From positions 7,859,310 to 7,923,309 of the forward strand of contig NZ_CP036343.1 of NCBI RefSeq assembly GCF_007746795.1: a stretch of DNA of 64,000 nucleotides, written 5' to 3'. This stretch comes from Gimesia algae (GTDB lineage: Bacteria; Planctomycetota; Planctomycetia; Planctomycetales; Planctomycetaceae). Made by a program: the position numbers and the translations under genes. Below are positions 1 to 8,891 of this stretch, one piece after another (position 1 is the first letter of the stretch; the number at the start of each line of letters is the position of its first letter). Under the pieces are notes generated by a model, which ran no database searches, was not told where the DNA came from, and worked only from the letters and a program-made list of their open reading frames with translations.

Positions 1-516
1 GTCGGCATAACTCATGCCTTCAAATTTATGTAACAATACCGCCATTTGCTGTCGTTCGTTGAGGGTTTCCAAAGCCTGACGCACCACAGCCTGAGTCTCT
101 CTCAATCCTACCTGACGCGTCGGCATCATTCCCGATTTTTCCATCAGTAACTGCTCTTCGGGACGGATTCCCAAGGGGCCGGAATCATGAGGGCTGAGAG
201 TGACTTCTTTGCGGCGGCCTTTGTTGCGCCTCGAATTGCTGGCCAGATTATTGGCAATCCGAAACAACCATGTGGAAAACTTCGCCTTGGGTTCATACTT
301 GGCACGTGACCGATAGATCCGCAAAAAGACTTCCTGGGCCAGATCTTCCGCTGCTTCCTGATTTCCCAGCAGATGACAGAAAATACCGACAATCCGGTCC
401 TGGTAATTGGCTACCAACTCGGTGAACGCACCTTCATCGCCGTCCCGGGCGCGCAGCATCAACTGCACGTCAGGATCACGTAAGTAGGGTGAGTTCACGA
501 TTTCCGTTGTAACCAC
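1..516 (-). CDS. ECF-type RNA polymerase sigma factor (C-terminus outside the window)
   Basis: Directs RNA polymerase to a specific promoter set. The reading frame is open from about position 516 to the window edge (172 codons). It shows sigma region 2 with the core-binding stretch DLAQEVFLRIYR and the -10 recognition stretch KFSTWLFRIANNLASN, then a linker and the start of region 4 (LNERQQMAVLL). The gene is cut inside region 4, so the last helix-turn-helix is missing. The start is uncertain: in-frame GTG codons lie at 516 and 498, with a GGGAG about 13 bases before 516. No anti-sigma gene is visible on this side; it may lie beyond the window edge. The family assignment is firm; the regulon is unknown. 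Confidence 0.9.
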   Translation of the reverse strand, partial: MVTTEIVNSPYLRDPDVQLMLRARDGDEGAFTELVANYQDRIVGIFCHLLGNQEAAEDLAQEVFLRIYRSRAKYEPKAKFSTWLFRIANNLASNSRRNKGRRKEVTLSPHDSGPLGIRPEEQLLMEKSGMMPTRQVGLRETQAVVRQALETLNERQQMAVLLHKFEGMSYAD

Positions 517-847
517 GACTGACTGCTGACTCCCATCTTTCGGGGTAATTGACCCACATGTACTAAACACGCGGCATCACAAAAAGTTTCTCACAGAGTT
601 TGAGAGAAACCCGCTTTTTGTCTGTTTCCAAGCAGGATTGTAACCGTTATCGTCGCTAAACTTACAGGTTAACACAAGTAGCCGCCGATAGAAAATCCAT
701 TCCTGAACCGCATTCGCTCCTGTTAATTTCGTTAAACAGGTAGTCCGCAGATTTGTCACGGGTATGATAGAAGCAGTTTTCTTTATTTACTGCACATGAT
801 CCATTTTTCTGCTTCCTGCTGACAAAAGGGCCCTCTGAGGAAGTTTT
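517..847. other. Divergent intergenic region between the sigma factor and eboE
   Basis: No convincing gene. A short hairpin (7-bp arms at 586-592 and 604-610) is followed on the minus strand directly by TTTTT, about 70 bases before the sigma factor start, so it could be a weak attenuator. A 60-codon minus-strand frame at 577-759 resembles no family and overlaps this hairpin. The region presumably holds both divergent promoters. Confidence 0.4.
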
Positions 848-2014
848 ATGACTCTAAATACACTGCCTTTGAGTTATTGCACCAACGTGCATCCCGGGTT
901 AACCGTCGCAGAAATCCTACAGAAACTCGACGAGTTCACGCTGCCGATTCAACAGCAGTTAGGTACCCCGCTGGCTGCCGGTCTGTGGCTGGCCGAACCA
1001 GTGATCGAAGAAATTCTCTCGACTGCTGACGGAATCGCATGCTTTGCTCAGGAAATACAGAACCGAGACCTGACCTGCTACACCCTGAATGCGTTCCCCT
1101 ATGGAAACTTCCATAGTGAGCGCGTCAAAGAAAATGTTTACCTGCCCGACTGGTCACAGCCGGAACGTCTGGAATATACCAAAGGCTGTGCCCGGGTCCT
1201 CGCAGCGCTACTGCCTGAGGACGTGGAAGGCAGCATCTCTACAGTGCCCCTCGGGTTTAAAAAGTTCGAGCACGCGCCCGATTTCAGCAAAGTCTGTATT
1301 GAACAACTGATCGAACTGGCAACCTTTCTCAAACAACTGAAAGAAGAAACCGGACGTACCATTCGCCTGGCGATTGAGCCCGAACCCTTCTGTGTGATCG
1401 AATTCACGCATGAACTGATTGTGTTCTTTGAGCGATTGTATGAACGTGCCGCGGAAAAGCAGTTGCTGGGAACCGTCCGAGAATATCTGGGAGCCTGCTA
1501 CGATGTCTGTCATCAGGCGGTGGAATTTGAAGACATCCCCGGTTCCATCCGACAGATCACCCATGCGGAAATCCGCATCAACAAAATTCACATTTCCAAC
1601 GCGATCGAACTGGATCGTCCCGGCGAGAATGAAGCCGGCCGGGAATTACTGGCGCAGTATGCAGAGCCCCGTTATCTGCATCAGACAATCGGCAGCCTGC
1701 AGAACGGCGACCTGTATCGCATCGTGGATCTCACTCGCGACTTCCTGCTCGATCCGGATCCCCGTCTGAAAGAGACCGAAAAGCTGCGGGTGCATTTTCA
1801 CGTTCCCGTGGATGCCCAGTCACTCGGCCCACTGGGGACCACGTACCGCGAGTTGCGCCAGGCGCTGGCAACCGTCAAAGAACTGGATTATGCACCGCAT
1901 CTGGAAGTAGAAACCTATACCTGGGAAGTCTTGCCCGGAGATCAGAAACCGACCCTGGTCGAAGGATTGACGCGCGAACTGCAGGCGGCCCACAATCTTT
2001 TGAATACGCTTTAA
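848..2014 (+). CDS. eboE: EboE-like metabolite traffic protein (sugar phosphate isomerase/epimerase-type TIM barrel)
   Basis: A 388-residue protein of the EboE family, one component of the eboABCDEF clusters of bacteria and algae that are linked to export or trafficking of a prenylated or other secondary metabolite. The fold is the xylose-isomerase-like TIM barrel. Candidate metal or substrate residues are the IEPEP strand (E177, E179) and CYDVCHQ (D219, H222). It has no signal peptide, so it should be cytoplasmic. The start follows GAGGAAG at a good distance. The other ebo genes are absent from the window, and the partner 16 bases downstream is an XdhC-type protein. The family call is by recognition of the overall sequence; the substrate is unknown. 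Confidence 0.8.
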   Translation: MTLNTLPLSYCTNVHPGLTVAEILQKLDEFTLPIQQQLGTPLAAGLWLAEPVIEEILSTADGIACFAQEIQNRDLTCYTLNAFPYGNFHSERVKENVYLPDWSQPERLEYTKGCARVLAALLPEDVEGSISTVPLGFKKFEHAPDFSKVCIEQLIELATFLKQLKEETGRTIRLAIEPEPFCVIEFTHELIVFFERLYERAAEKQLLGTVREYLGACYDVCHQAVEFEDIPGSIRQITHAEIRINKIHISNAIELDRPGENEAGRELLAQYAEPRYLHQTIGSLQNGDLYRIVDLTRDFLLDPDPRLKETEKLRVHFHVPVDAQSLGPLGTTYRELRQALATVKELDYAPHLEVETYTWEVLPGDQKPTLVEGLTRELQAAHNLLNTL

Positions 2015-2030
2015 GAGATGTGATTCAACC

Positions 2031-3131
2031 ATGCGTGAACTATTACTCGAACTGGAAAAGGCGGTCCAACAGCAGCGTCCCGTCTGCTATACCTGTCTGG
2101 TCGAAACCCGTGGTTCAACCCCGCAGAAACCAGGCGCTGCCATGCTCATCTTCAGTGATGGTTCGCAGGTGGGTACCCTGGGAGGTGGCTGTGTGGAAGC
2201 GGAAGTCAAACGTCGCGCGCTGAGACTGATTGACGCGGAATCCCCGGAGATCATGACGTTTCAACTCGACAACGACTACGGCTGGGATGACGGCCTGATC
2301 TGTGGCGGCCGTATGAAGGTTCTCGTGGATCCGGTTAAAACGGAACAGGATCTGCAATACTACCACAGCATGCTGCAACTGCTGGAAAGTGATCGGGGTT
2401 GCACGGAAGCGATTATCATCCCGCCCGAGTCGGCTGAAGACGACAATAAACCTGATCGATTTCTGATTGACGCCGAATCAAAGCTTGTCGCAACTCGCGG
2501 TAAACAGGAAACCCCGTCTCGACTGTTTGACCACTTGAAACCAATTAAAAATCGCCCCCGACCTTACGTCAGTCAGGGCATTGCTTATCTGACCTTTCAT
2601 CAAACCTGCCAGCTGGTGATTGTCGGCTGCGGGCATATCGGTCAGAAGGTCGCTGAACTGGCCAGTGATGTCGACTTCGATATCATCGCCGTCGATGATC
2701 GCCAGGAATACTGTAATGCCAAGCGCTTCCCGGCGGCAAAGCAGCTGATTGTCGGATCGTTTGATACGGCTCTCAGCAAGCTGACTGTCACTCCGGATAC
2801 GTTTGTCATCATCGTCACCCGCGGGCACAATCATGACGAAGAAGCCCTCGGCCATCTGGCAACCACGGACGCGCGTTACATCGGAATGATCGGCAGCAAA
2901 CGAAAAGTGAAGCTCATTTTCGAAGACCTGCTGCGGCTGGGAACGCCACGCGAAGCACTCGCGCGGGTGCACGCTCCACTGGGATTTGATATCGGTTCAC
3001 AGACGGTTCCGGAGATCGCGCTGAGTATCGTCGCCGAACTGATCGCCTATCGTAACCTGGATGCGCTTCCGGAAGGTTACCAGAGAGCAAGCCTGGTGGA
3101 CGACATCAAAACGCCAAACACGGCCGATTAA
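2031..3131 (+). CDS. XdhC/CoxI family protein (molybdenum cofactor insertion factor)
   Basis: Family members bind molybdenum cofactor and help sulfurate and insert it into xanthine dehydrogenase or CO dehydrogenase-type enzymes. The N-terminal XdhC/CoxI domain carries ETRGSTPQKPGA (residues 25-36) and GGGCVE (51-56), with a likely cofactor-binding cysteine. The C-terminal Rossmann domain has a nucleotide-binding loop, GCGHIG (198-203), and ends with the conserved GSKRK and GLDIGSQTPEEIA-like blocks (here GFDIGSQTVPEIA). It lies 16 bases after eboE and is probably co-transcribed. No molybdoenzyme gene is in the window, so the client is unknown. At 366 residues it has the usual full two-domain length. 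Confidence 0.85.
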   Translation: MRELLLELEKAVQQQRPVCYTCLVETRGSTPQKPGAAMLIFSDGSQVGTLGGGCVEAEVKRRALRLIDAESPEIMTFQLDNDYGWDDGLICGGRMKVLVDPVKTEQDLQYYHSMLQLLESDRGCTEAIIIPPESAEDDNKPDRFLIDAESKLVATRGKQETPSRLFDHLKPIKNRPRPYVSQGIAYLTFHQTCQLVIVGCGHIGQKVAELASDVDFDIIAVDDRQEYCNAKRFPAAKQLIVGSFDTALSKLTVTPDTFVIIVTRGHNHDEEALGHLATTDARYIGMIGSKRKVKLIFEDLLRLGTPREALARVHAPLGFDIGSQTVPEIALSIVAELIAYRNLDALPEGYQRASLVDDIKTPNTAD

Positions 3132-3157
3132 CATCGGCAGACAGGAGCAGGGGAAGC

Positions 3158-3517
3158 TTACTCTTCCCAGTCCTCGGGATCTTCGTATTCCCGTTCTTCT
3201 GCTGAGCGGACTTCATTGGTCTTGGCATCGCCTCGACGGAACACGGCGACCACATCTTCAATGGGGACCACAAACAGCACATTGTCCGGTTCGAAATCCA
3301 CGGGAATCGCATCGCTGGGGTTGAACAGCACTTTGTCGTATTTCTTGACCGGAAAATCGTCGTCCCGTTCAATCTGCACACTGATTTCCACGACGCGCCC
3401 GGTGATGTTCGGAATCTCGGCCTTATCGGGAAGTACAATCCCCCCCTTGGTCGTCTGGCGACTTTCGTCTTTACGAATGAGAATTCGCATACCCAGAGGT
3501 TCAACCCAGTCTGACAC
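3158..3517 (-). CDS. GroES-like co-chaperonin (Cpn10), orphan copy
   Basis: A 119-residue Cpn10 protein, expected to form the heptameric lid on GroEL. The mobile-loop region KGGIVLPDKAEIPN and the roof/base strands through VLFVVPIEDVVAVF match the family. The start is GTG, supported by GGGGAG seven bases upstream. A highly acidic tail after residue 100 (ending EDPEDWEE) is longer than in standard GroES, and the turn around residues 50-56 (ERDDDFP) is also divergent. No groEL is adjacent, so this is an additional or specialised copy. It is convergent with the XdhC-type gene 26 bases away. Confidence 0.85.
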   Translation of the reverse strand: MSDWVEPLGMRILIRKDESRQTTKGGIVLPDKAEIPNITGRVVEISVQIERDDDFPVKKYDKVLFNPSDAIPVDFEPDNVLFVVPIEDVVAVFRRGDAKTNEVRSAEEREYEDPEDWEE

Positions 3518-3621
3518 TAAAAATCTCCCCGTTTCTTTTCAATTTCATTCGGATCAACCAACGATCCCGGACAATTTGACGGAGCGTATTCGATTCCGTC
3601 TCTAGTCAGGCCAGAGCACAA

Positions 3622-3707
3622 CACATTTTAGCATAGCATCTCTGGTATGATTAAAGTCGGTCCAAACTCCCCTGGAGACGCTACGGAAAACCGGACACAC
3701 TCTAAAA
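3622..3707. repeat. Copy 1 of an ~86-bp imperfect intergenic repeat
   Basis: This stretch aligns in the same orientation with 36239-36325. Both contain GTCCAAA, then after a variable gap GGAGACGCTAC, then AAAAC and a GGA(C/G)ACA(C/G) block ending in TCTAA. The left arms also match more weakly (CACA...TAA/TAG...CATAG). There is no coding potential. Whether it is a dispersed element or a shared regulatory module cannot be decided here. Confidence 0.5.
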
Positions 3708-3947
3708 CAACCTCGCCAAAATAACCTTATAAAGGCCTGAAACACAATCATAGTCCATGCGCCCCCTGAAAAGAACCCCGAAAATGGCGACTGATGTTCC
3801 GTTTACGTACAATTTGACGGGTATCAAAGCCTCAAAACCTGCTCATTCCCTCATCAGAAATCGAATTGGCGAGTGCACTACTTTGATTTTTTTGACTTTC
3901 TAAAACTTTAATCAGTGAATTTTCAACGACTTCGCGTTCTTCTATAG

Positions 3948-3975
3948 TTGATTAAATAACTTGTACATCTATAAA
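3948..3975 (+). promoter_or_regulatory. Possible sigma-70-type promoter for the ferritin-like gene
   Basis: TTGATT at 3948-3953 and TATAAA at 3970-3975, separated by 16 bases and about 77 bases before the ATG. It is only a consensus-like match in AT-rich sequence, so chance is possible. Confidence 0.3.
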
Positions 3976-4052
3976 GAGACTACAGAGGACCAGAAATTTT
4001 ACCCCTCAGAGGATCTACTTTGATTCCGGTTTTATAACATCAGGAGACAGAA

Positions 4053-4478
4053 ATGGACAAAGAGAAAATGATTGCCAACCTCAATGAGGACCTGGCAAGT
4101 GAGCTGGCTGCCATCATTCAATATACCACGTACGCTGCCAAAGCGACCGGTCCCTATCGACCGCAGTTGACGCAGTTCTTTCTGGCGGAAGTGCCTGATG
4201 AACTGGGGCATGCACAATTTCTGGCGAATAAGATCGTCGCTCTCGGCGGAGAACCTGTCACTGTTGCCGGTAAAGTTACCGCAGCACACAGCAATCATGA
4301 GATGCTGGAAGCAATCCTGGTTGCTGAAAAAGAAGCGACCGCCGGGTATACCAAACGCGCCAAAGAAGCCGAAGAATTTGGCGACAAAGGTTTGGCCGTT
4401 CAACTGGAAGATATGGTCCGCGACGAAAGCGGACATGCGGAAGAAGTCGAACGCATCCTGCGCGACTGGCCATTATAA
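4053..4478 (+). CDS. Ferritin-like di-iron protein (bacterioferritin/Dps-like)
   Basis: A 141-residue four-helix-bundle protein. Helix A carries DLASELAAIIQY, helix B DELGHAQFLANKI (an E..H pair), helix C EKEATAGYTKRAKEAEE, and helix D DESGHAEEVERIL (a second E..H pair). Together these give the usual carboxylate and histidine ligands of a ferritin-like di-iron site. A role in iron storage or peroxide detoxification is likely by family. The start has AGGAG eight bases upstream. The gene stands alone and is followed by a strong terminator. It is shorter than classical bacterioferritin (about 158 residues) and no haem-binding Met is obvious, so a rubrerythrin/Dps-like role is equally possible. 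Confidence 0.85.
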   Translation: MDKEKMIANLNEDLASELAAIIQYTTYAAKATGPYRPQLTQFFLAEVPDELGHAQFLANKIVALGGEPVTVAGKVTAAHSNHEMLEAILVAEKEATAGYTKRAKEAEEFGDKGLAVQLEDMVRDESGHAEEVERILRDWPL

Positions 4479-4507
4479 GCACAAACGGTTCAGCGGCTCT
4501 TAAGACA

Positions 4508-4544
4508 GGTCAGTCAGAATTAATTTCTGACTGACCTTTTTTTT
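4508..4544 (+). terminator. Intrinsic terminator after the ferritin-like gene
   Basis: A perfect 12-bp stem (4508-4519 with 4525-4536) and a five-base loop, followed by eight T residues on the plus strand. Confidence 0.9.
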
Positions 4545-4550
4545 CTGGTC

Positions 4551-5762
4551 TTAACTGGGTGTCCCAAAGAAAAATGGCATCAGCTGATGGCCTTTCGGCA
4601 GCAGTAGATTACTGGCGCCTGCCGTGATTTCATCATAACTGCTGGCCTGATCCGGACGGACATTTGTGCCACAAATTCCAAAAGGTACATAGCCATGACT
4701 ATGAGTTTTAGTGCGCAAAAATGTCGGGTGATCCGGGCAAACCAGGATCCGGTAGTTTCCTTGAGATTTCAGGTACTCGTGCACCGGGCCCACGATGTGC
4801 TGATCGATATTCTCCAGCGCCTTGATCTTTTCTTCCACTTCCCCTTCATGGGACGCTTCGTCGGTCGCCTCGACATGCACGACGACAAAGTCTGAGTTCT
4901 TCAGTGTCTCAATCGCAGCCCGCCCTTTGGCAGCATAATCGGTATCGATGTATCCAGTGGCTCCTTCAACTTCGATCACATCCCAGCCCAGCAGACGTCC
5001 CAGCCCCCGCAGCAGATCGACGGCGGTAATCACAGCCCCCGTTTTGTGAAACTGCTCCAGAAACGGTTTCAACGCCGGACGACTCCCCTGACCCCAGAGC
5101 CAGATCTGCGTTGCCGGCGGCTGCCCGTCAGTTCGCTTCTGGTTCTTTTCAGATTTCGTAAACAGTTTCTTACTTCGCTCCATCAGATCCAGCAGCAGTT
5201 CACTTCCTCTGCCCGACGGCAGATCATGTTCGATCGGCTGGTCGGTTAAATCATGGGGAGGCGTTGTCGAGGTGCCTGTGTCGAATGGCTGATCATCGGC
5301 ATCTTTCGCACGGTAAATAAGCAGATTCCGATAGCTGACCCCTTGATGAAATTCCCACTGGGATTCGTCTGCCGTCGCTTCCTGCAGGAGCGCCACCAGC
5401 TCTTCACCCACATCATTGGGGAGCTGCGACGCTGTGAAGCTGGCCATGTTCCCCTCAGAAATTGTCACAAAATTACAACGGATCGCCCAGTCGTGCGGTC
5501 CCAGTTCAATCCCCTGCGCAGCCGCTTCCAGAGGCGCACGCCCCGTGTGATACACCAGCGGATCGTAACCAAACAGGCTCATCGTCCCCACATCACTGCC
5601 GGAAGGCATGGAAGCAGGGACCGTATCAGTTCGTCCCAGAATGCCTGCTGCTACTACAGCGTCCATCTGAGGAACATTGGCAGCCTGCAGGGGAGTTTTT
5701 CCCCCCAATGTTTCCTGCGGTTCGTCCGCACAACCATCTGGAATCACGAGCACATATTTCAT
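4551..5762 (-). CDS. apgM: 2,3-bisphosphoglycerate-independent phosphoglycerate mutase, archaeal type
   Basis: Interconverts 3- and 2-phosphoglycerate in glycolysis and gluconeogenesis. A 403-residue member of the alkaline phosphatase superfamily. The N-terminus VIPDGCADEP supplies the first metal-binding Asp, the MPSGSDVGTMSLFGYDP block the nucleophilic Ser, and the C-terminal HVEATDEASHEG and CPDHPTF...HSHGYVPF blocks the remaining metal ligands. The length matches the archaeal/ApgM type (about 400) rather than the 510-residue GpmI type. The stop lies just after the ferritin gene's terminator. No clear Shine-Dalgarno precedes the ATG, which is common in this window. Confidence 0.9.
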   Translation of the reverse strand: MKYVLVIPDGCADEPQETLGGKTPLQAANVPQMDAVVAAGILGRTDTVPASMPSGSDVGTMSLFGYDPLVYHTGRAPLEAAAQGIELGPHDWAIRCNFVTISEGNMASFTASQLPNDVGEELVALLQEATADESQWEFHQGVSYRNLLIYRAKDADDQPFDTGTSTTPPHDLTDQPIEHDLPSGRGSELLLDLMERSKKLFTKSEKNQKRTDGQPPATQIWLWGQGSRPALKPFLEQFHKTGAVITAVDLLRGLGRLLGWDVIEVEGATGYIDTDYAAKGRAAIETLKNSDFVVVHVEATDEASHEGEVEEKIKALENIDQHIVGPVHEYLKSQGNYRILVCPDHPTFLRTKTHSHGYVPFGICGTNVRPDQASSYDEITAGASNLLLPKGHQLMPFFFGTPS

Positions 5763-5926
5763 TTCAGGATCTTACTGTCAGGCGGGATCAGGGGAATTGG
5801 ATAAGAGAACCGTTTGATCCTCAATATCCTGAATTTTCATCGTTCCTGCAAGTAATCTGAGTCAGGAAATGTCGAGACAACCCTCGATCAAGGCCCATGC
5901 AGCGAATCTCAGAACAGATCGACCCC

Positions 5927-7288
5927 TTATTGAGGAGCAGGATCCGCTGCGACAAAATCTTGCGGTGGCGTCATTTCAGCAGTAATGACTTTCCACGAAT
6001 CACCCATTTCGCGAAACTGATTGAAATCTTTCGGCTGATAGGAAAACTCGAGTTCGGGCGTTTTCATCAAGGCCTGTCCTTTCTCAAAATAATAGTGCAT
6101 GGCGGCATCCAGCGCGCCGGTCATCAGCAGGGTGCGTTCGCAGGGGTAGGGCTCTTCCTTGTGAACAAACAGATGCTGAATCGCATGCGAAAACGCCCGG
6201 AACAGATTGCGGTTCCCCCAGGGGCCCGGGAAGAACGTCGTCGCTTTCGGCTGCGCTTCTCCTTTTATCTGGCAGGCAAAGTTCCAGCGGACACCGTTCG
6301 AACCGATTTTCAACATCGTGGCTCGAAAACCATCCTTGTACTCCAGCAGAATCCCATGTGGCTCTGCTGCCCCTTCACTGCCGATCGGGTCGAACAGGCC
6401 CCGTTTTGTATCACCCAGTTCCGCCTGCATGGCTGCCTCTGCCAGCTTCATGGACCAGCGTCCCTGGCGGCCGGCTTTGATCAGATCATCGCCTTTCAAA
6501 AACTGAACCGTCGAAATCCCCGTTTCGCCTCCCTTGCGGAATTCGACCATCGACTGCAGAACCTCAAGTCCGTGGATATCGTATTTCTCAATCGGTCCCC
6601 CATGAATCGAGACGGCGTCTTCCAGTTCCGTACCATAAGGGATCTCCAGCGGAATCGTACGTTGAGCCAGCGGAACCGAACTCCCCACCATCATCGGGAA
6701 CTCGTACTTCCGCGAAGTATCGTACATCTCACGCGCCCAGTCCCAGCGATAAGAAAAATGTTTGTCACTGAAGACGGGGACAAAGCGTTTTGATTTCTCC
6801 ATGACAGCCACGATTTCATCAAAGAACCGTTTGCGGGGATACTTGGTCTGTCCGAATTTGGTATCGGGATAATCACCGTGCTCACCAATCGAAAGCACCG
6901 CGTCGACCGCCAGTTCGTCACCGCCCTGTGTGAGTGCTTCAGCAATCGTTTTATAAAACGGGATCTCATATTTTTTTGCAATCCCCCGGGAGAGATCGCG
7001 GTCCGTAAACTGATCGCCGTAGAAAGAGACGACATCACACTGCGGATGTTGCAGCTTACCGTTAAACAGGTAAGGCCCTAAAAAAGGATGCAGAATATGA
7101 AATGCATGTGACAGATAAAAACATTGAGTATAGACGGCAGCTACGGTCGGACGCTTCTTATCGGCTGCTTCTGATGCCTGTTGCTGCCAGTGCAAACCGG
7201 TGGTACCTGCAAACGCTGCAGCGCTCAGTTTTAACATTTCACGGCGGGAAAGGGATGACAACGGCGGTTGAGAAAAACGATCCAGCAT
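5927..7288 (-). CDS. Tat-exported protein of unknown function, possibly Gfo/Idh/MocA-related
   Basis: 453 residues. The N-terminus has a twin-arginine signal (LSRREMLKLSAAAFAGT) followed by a cleavage region near residues 37-43, so the protein should be folded in the cytoplasm and exported. The mature part alternates hydrophobic strands and helices, with IGEHGDYPDTKFGQ and VFSDKHFSYRWDWAREMYD. This is a remote resemblance to the Rossmann half of Gfo/Idh/MocA oxidoreductases, though the canonical glycine-rich loop is not evident. Proteins of this type are common in planctomycetes as uncharacterised exported proteins. It lies alone between apgM and the dehydrogenase gene. Function is not assigned. 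Confidence 0.7.
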   Translation of the reverse strand: MLDRFSQPPLSSLSRREMLKLSAAAFAGTTGLHWQQQASEAADKKRPTVAAVYTQCFYLSHAFHILHPFLGPYLFNGKLQHPQCDVVSFYGDQFTDRDLSRGIAKKYEIPFYKTIAEALTQGGDELAVDAVLSIGEHGDYPDTKFGQTKYPRKRFFDEIVAVMEKSKRFVPVFSDKHFSYRWDWAREMYDTSRKYEFPMMVGSSVPLAQRTIPLEIPYGTELEDAVSIHGGPIEKYDIHGLEVLQSMVEFRKGGETGISTVQFLKGDDLIKAGRQGRWSMKLAEAAMQAELGDTKRGLFDPIGSEGAAEPHGILLEYKDGFRATMLKIGSNGVRWNFACQIKGEAQPKATTFFPGPWGNRNLFRAFSHAIQHLFVHKEEPYPCERTLLMTGALDAAMHYYFEKGQALMKTPELEFSYQPKDFNQFREMGDSWKVITAEMTPPQDFVAADPAPQ

Positions 7289-7426
7289 GGGTTGACTCCT
7301 GGGGTGGGCAAAACGAGGCGAGAATCTACTCTTATCGTATCAAACCATATTGATCTCTTCACCAGTTTTTTGGGGGAGCATTACCATTTCTCATAGATTT
7401 TTTCAGGAACTCTGAGCGATCGGGAA

Positions 7427-7472
7427 TAAAAAAACTGCGATGCAAAGCACGTAAGTGGCCTTGCATCGCAGT
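7427..7472 (-). terminator. Intrinsic terminator of the isocitrate/isopropylmalate dehydrogenase gene
   Basis: A perfect 12-bp stem (7434-7445 with 7461-7472). Read on the minus strand it is followed by a run of seven T residues. It lies 28 bases after the stop of the minus-strand gene. Confidence 0.9.
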
Positions 7473-7499
7473 AAATTTTAAGCGCAGGTAACTCAGGAA

Positions 7500-8672
7500 T
7501 TATCGCATTTTCGCACAGATGGCTTCTGCCATCTCCTGAGTACCGACGGCGGTCGGATCGTTCCGATCATCTTTCAGATCGTACGTCACGTCTTTACCTT
7601 CTTCAATCACGTCAGCAACTGCCTTGTCCAGCTTCGCAGCCGCTTCGTGTTCGCCGAGGTAATCCAGCATCATTTTCCCGGACAGAATCAGTGCAACCGG
7701 ATTCACTTTATTCTGCCCTTTGTATTTAGGAGCAGAACCGTGGGTCGCTTCAAAGATCGCTGCTTCTGTTCCGATGTTCGAACCAGGGGCAACACCCAGA
7801 CCGCCCACCAGGCCGGCACACAGGTCACTCAAAATATCACCGTACAGGTTGGATGTGACGAGCACGTCATACAGTTCCGGTTTTTGAACCAGCTGCATGC
7901 ACATGTTATCAATCAGGCGCTCGTTGTATTCAATGCTGCCACCACAGTCGGTCGCAATCCCGGCCAGTTTCGCATCAGGTTCAACGCCTTCTGCCAGTTC
8001 TGCCCATTCAAACTTGGCACCGTAGGATTTCGCGACGGCGCGGGTTTCATCATACCACAGGCCATCTGTGAACTTCATGATGTTCGCTTTGCAGATCGAA
8101 GTCACCGACTTGCGTTTGTTATCGACGGCATATTTGAAAGCATAGTTGGCAATATCGCGGGTACCCTGGTACGACATTGGCTTAATGCTGATACCGGTCT
8201 CGTCGAGCGGAGTATTGATCTTTTTACCCGTCGCGAATTCATTGATCTTTTTGATCAATTCCGCTGTTTTTTCCTGGCCGGCCTGGAACTCAACGCCGGC
8301 ATACAGGTCTTCGGTATTTTCCCGAACAACGACCAGATCGACGTTGGAATCGGCAAAGTAGGTCCGCACACCTTTGTAAGTTTTACAGGGACGAATGCAG
8401 GCATACAGGCCCAGTTCCTGTCGCAGGAACACATTCACACTGCGGAAACCTTTTCCGATGGGTGTGGTGATCGGTGCTTTCAAGGCAATTTTGTTTGCCC
8501 GGACTGATTCCATCACACGATCTGGTACGCCACCTTCGGCTTCAATGACTTCGATTCCACATTCCTGAACATCCCAGTCGATTTTCACGCCAGTGGCATC
8601 AACACATTTTCTGGTTGCCTCGGCGATTTCCGGACCAACTCCATCGCCTGGAATTAATGTGACTTTATACAT
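7500..8672 (-). CDS. NAD-dependent isocitrate/isopropylmalate dehydrogenase family enzyme
   Basis: A 390-residue beta-decarboxylating dehydrogenase. The N-terminus [13 protein letters not shown], substrate-binding arginines in [26 protein letters not shown], the metal-binding [16 protein letters not shown] and the NAD-binding ATHGSAPKY are all present. The ENTEDLYAG pattern favours isocitrate (TCA cycle, NAD type) over 3-isopropylmalate, but this is inference. The start at 8672 is preferred over an upstream ATG at 8696 because GAGG lies six bases before it and [11 protein letters not shown] matches the family N-terminus. It is monocistronic, with its own terminator. Confidence 0.88.
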   Translation of the reverse strand: MYKVTLIPGDGVGPEIAEATRKCVDATGVKIDWDVQECGIEVIEAEGGVPDRVMESVRANKIALKAPITTPIGKGFRSVNVFLRQELGLYACIRPCKTYKGVRTYFADSNVDLVVVRENTEDLYAGVEFQAGQEKTAELIKKINEFATGKKINTPLDETGISIKPMSYQGTRDIANYAFKYAVDNKRKSVTSICKANIMKFTDGLWYDETRAVAKSYGAKFEWAELAEGVEPDAKLAGIATDCGGSIEYNERLIDNMCMQLVQKPELYDVLVTSNLYGDILSDLCAGLVGGLGVAPGSNIGTEAAIFEATHGSAPKYKGQNKVNPVALILSGKMMLDYLGEHEAAAKLDKAVADVIEEGKDVTYDLKDDRNDPTAVGTQEMAEAICAKMR

Positions 8673-8891
8673 CGTTTCCTCTAATACTTTTGACAAAAAG
8701 GGAATGCGACCAGGTTCTCAAGTGTTACGAATACCACGCTACGAGCCTGCTGACTCTTGAAACCAAAGGCCATACTGGTTGATACTGAATACTTAGCTCA
8801 CAGACAAGCAGTGACCGTATCAAAACGGAAATCGCTTTTCAACTATACGCGATGGCCGACGCTTACATTTCACTCCAATCAGGGATTCTCC

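Larger units (their letters stand above)
3518..4052. other. Intergenic region between groES-like and ferritin-like genes; holds one copy of an ~86-bp repeat
   Basis: No gene is supported. The region is AT-rich towards the ferritin-like gene. It holds copy 1 of a short imperfect repeat (3622-3707, listed separately) and a plausible promoter for the ferritin-like gene (3948-3975). It must also carry the promoter of the divergent groES-like gene. Confidence 0.5.

Noticed and set aside
577-759. Possible 60-residue minus-strand gene upstream of the sigma factor
   Set aside because: Overlaps a hairpin, no ribosome-binding site or recognisable pattern.
5897-6793. Plus-strand open frame of 298 codons
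   Set aside because: Antisense to the Tat-exported orphan gene; composition and lack of motif suggest a shadow frame.
7647-8507. Long plus-strand open frame of 286 codons
   Set aside because: It lies wholly antisense to the isocitrate/isopropylmalate dehydrogenase gene, has no family resemblance and no ribosome-binding site.
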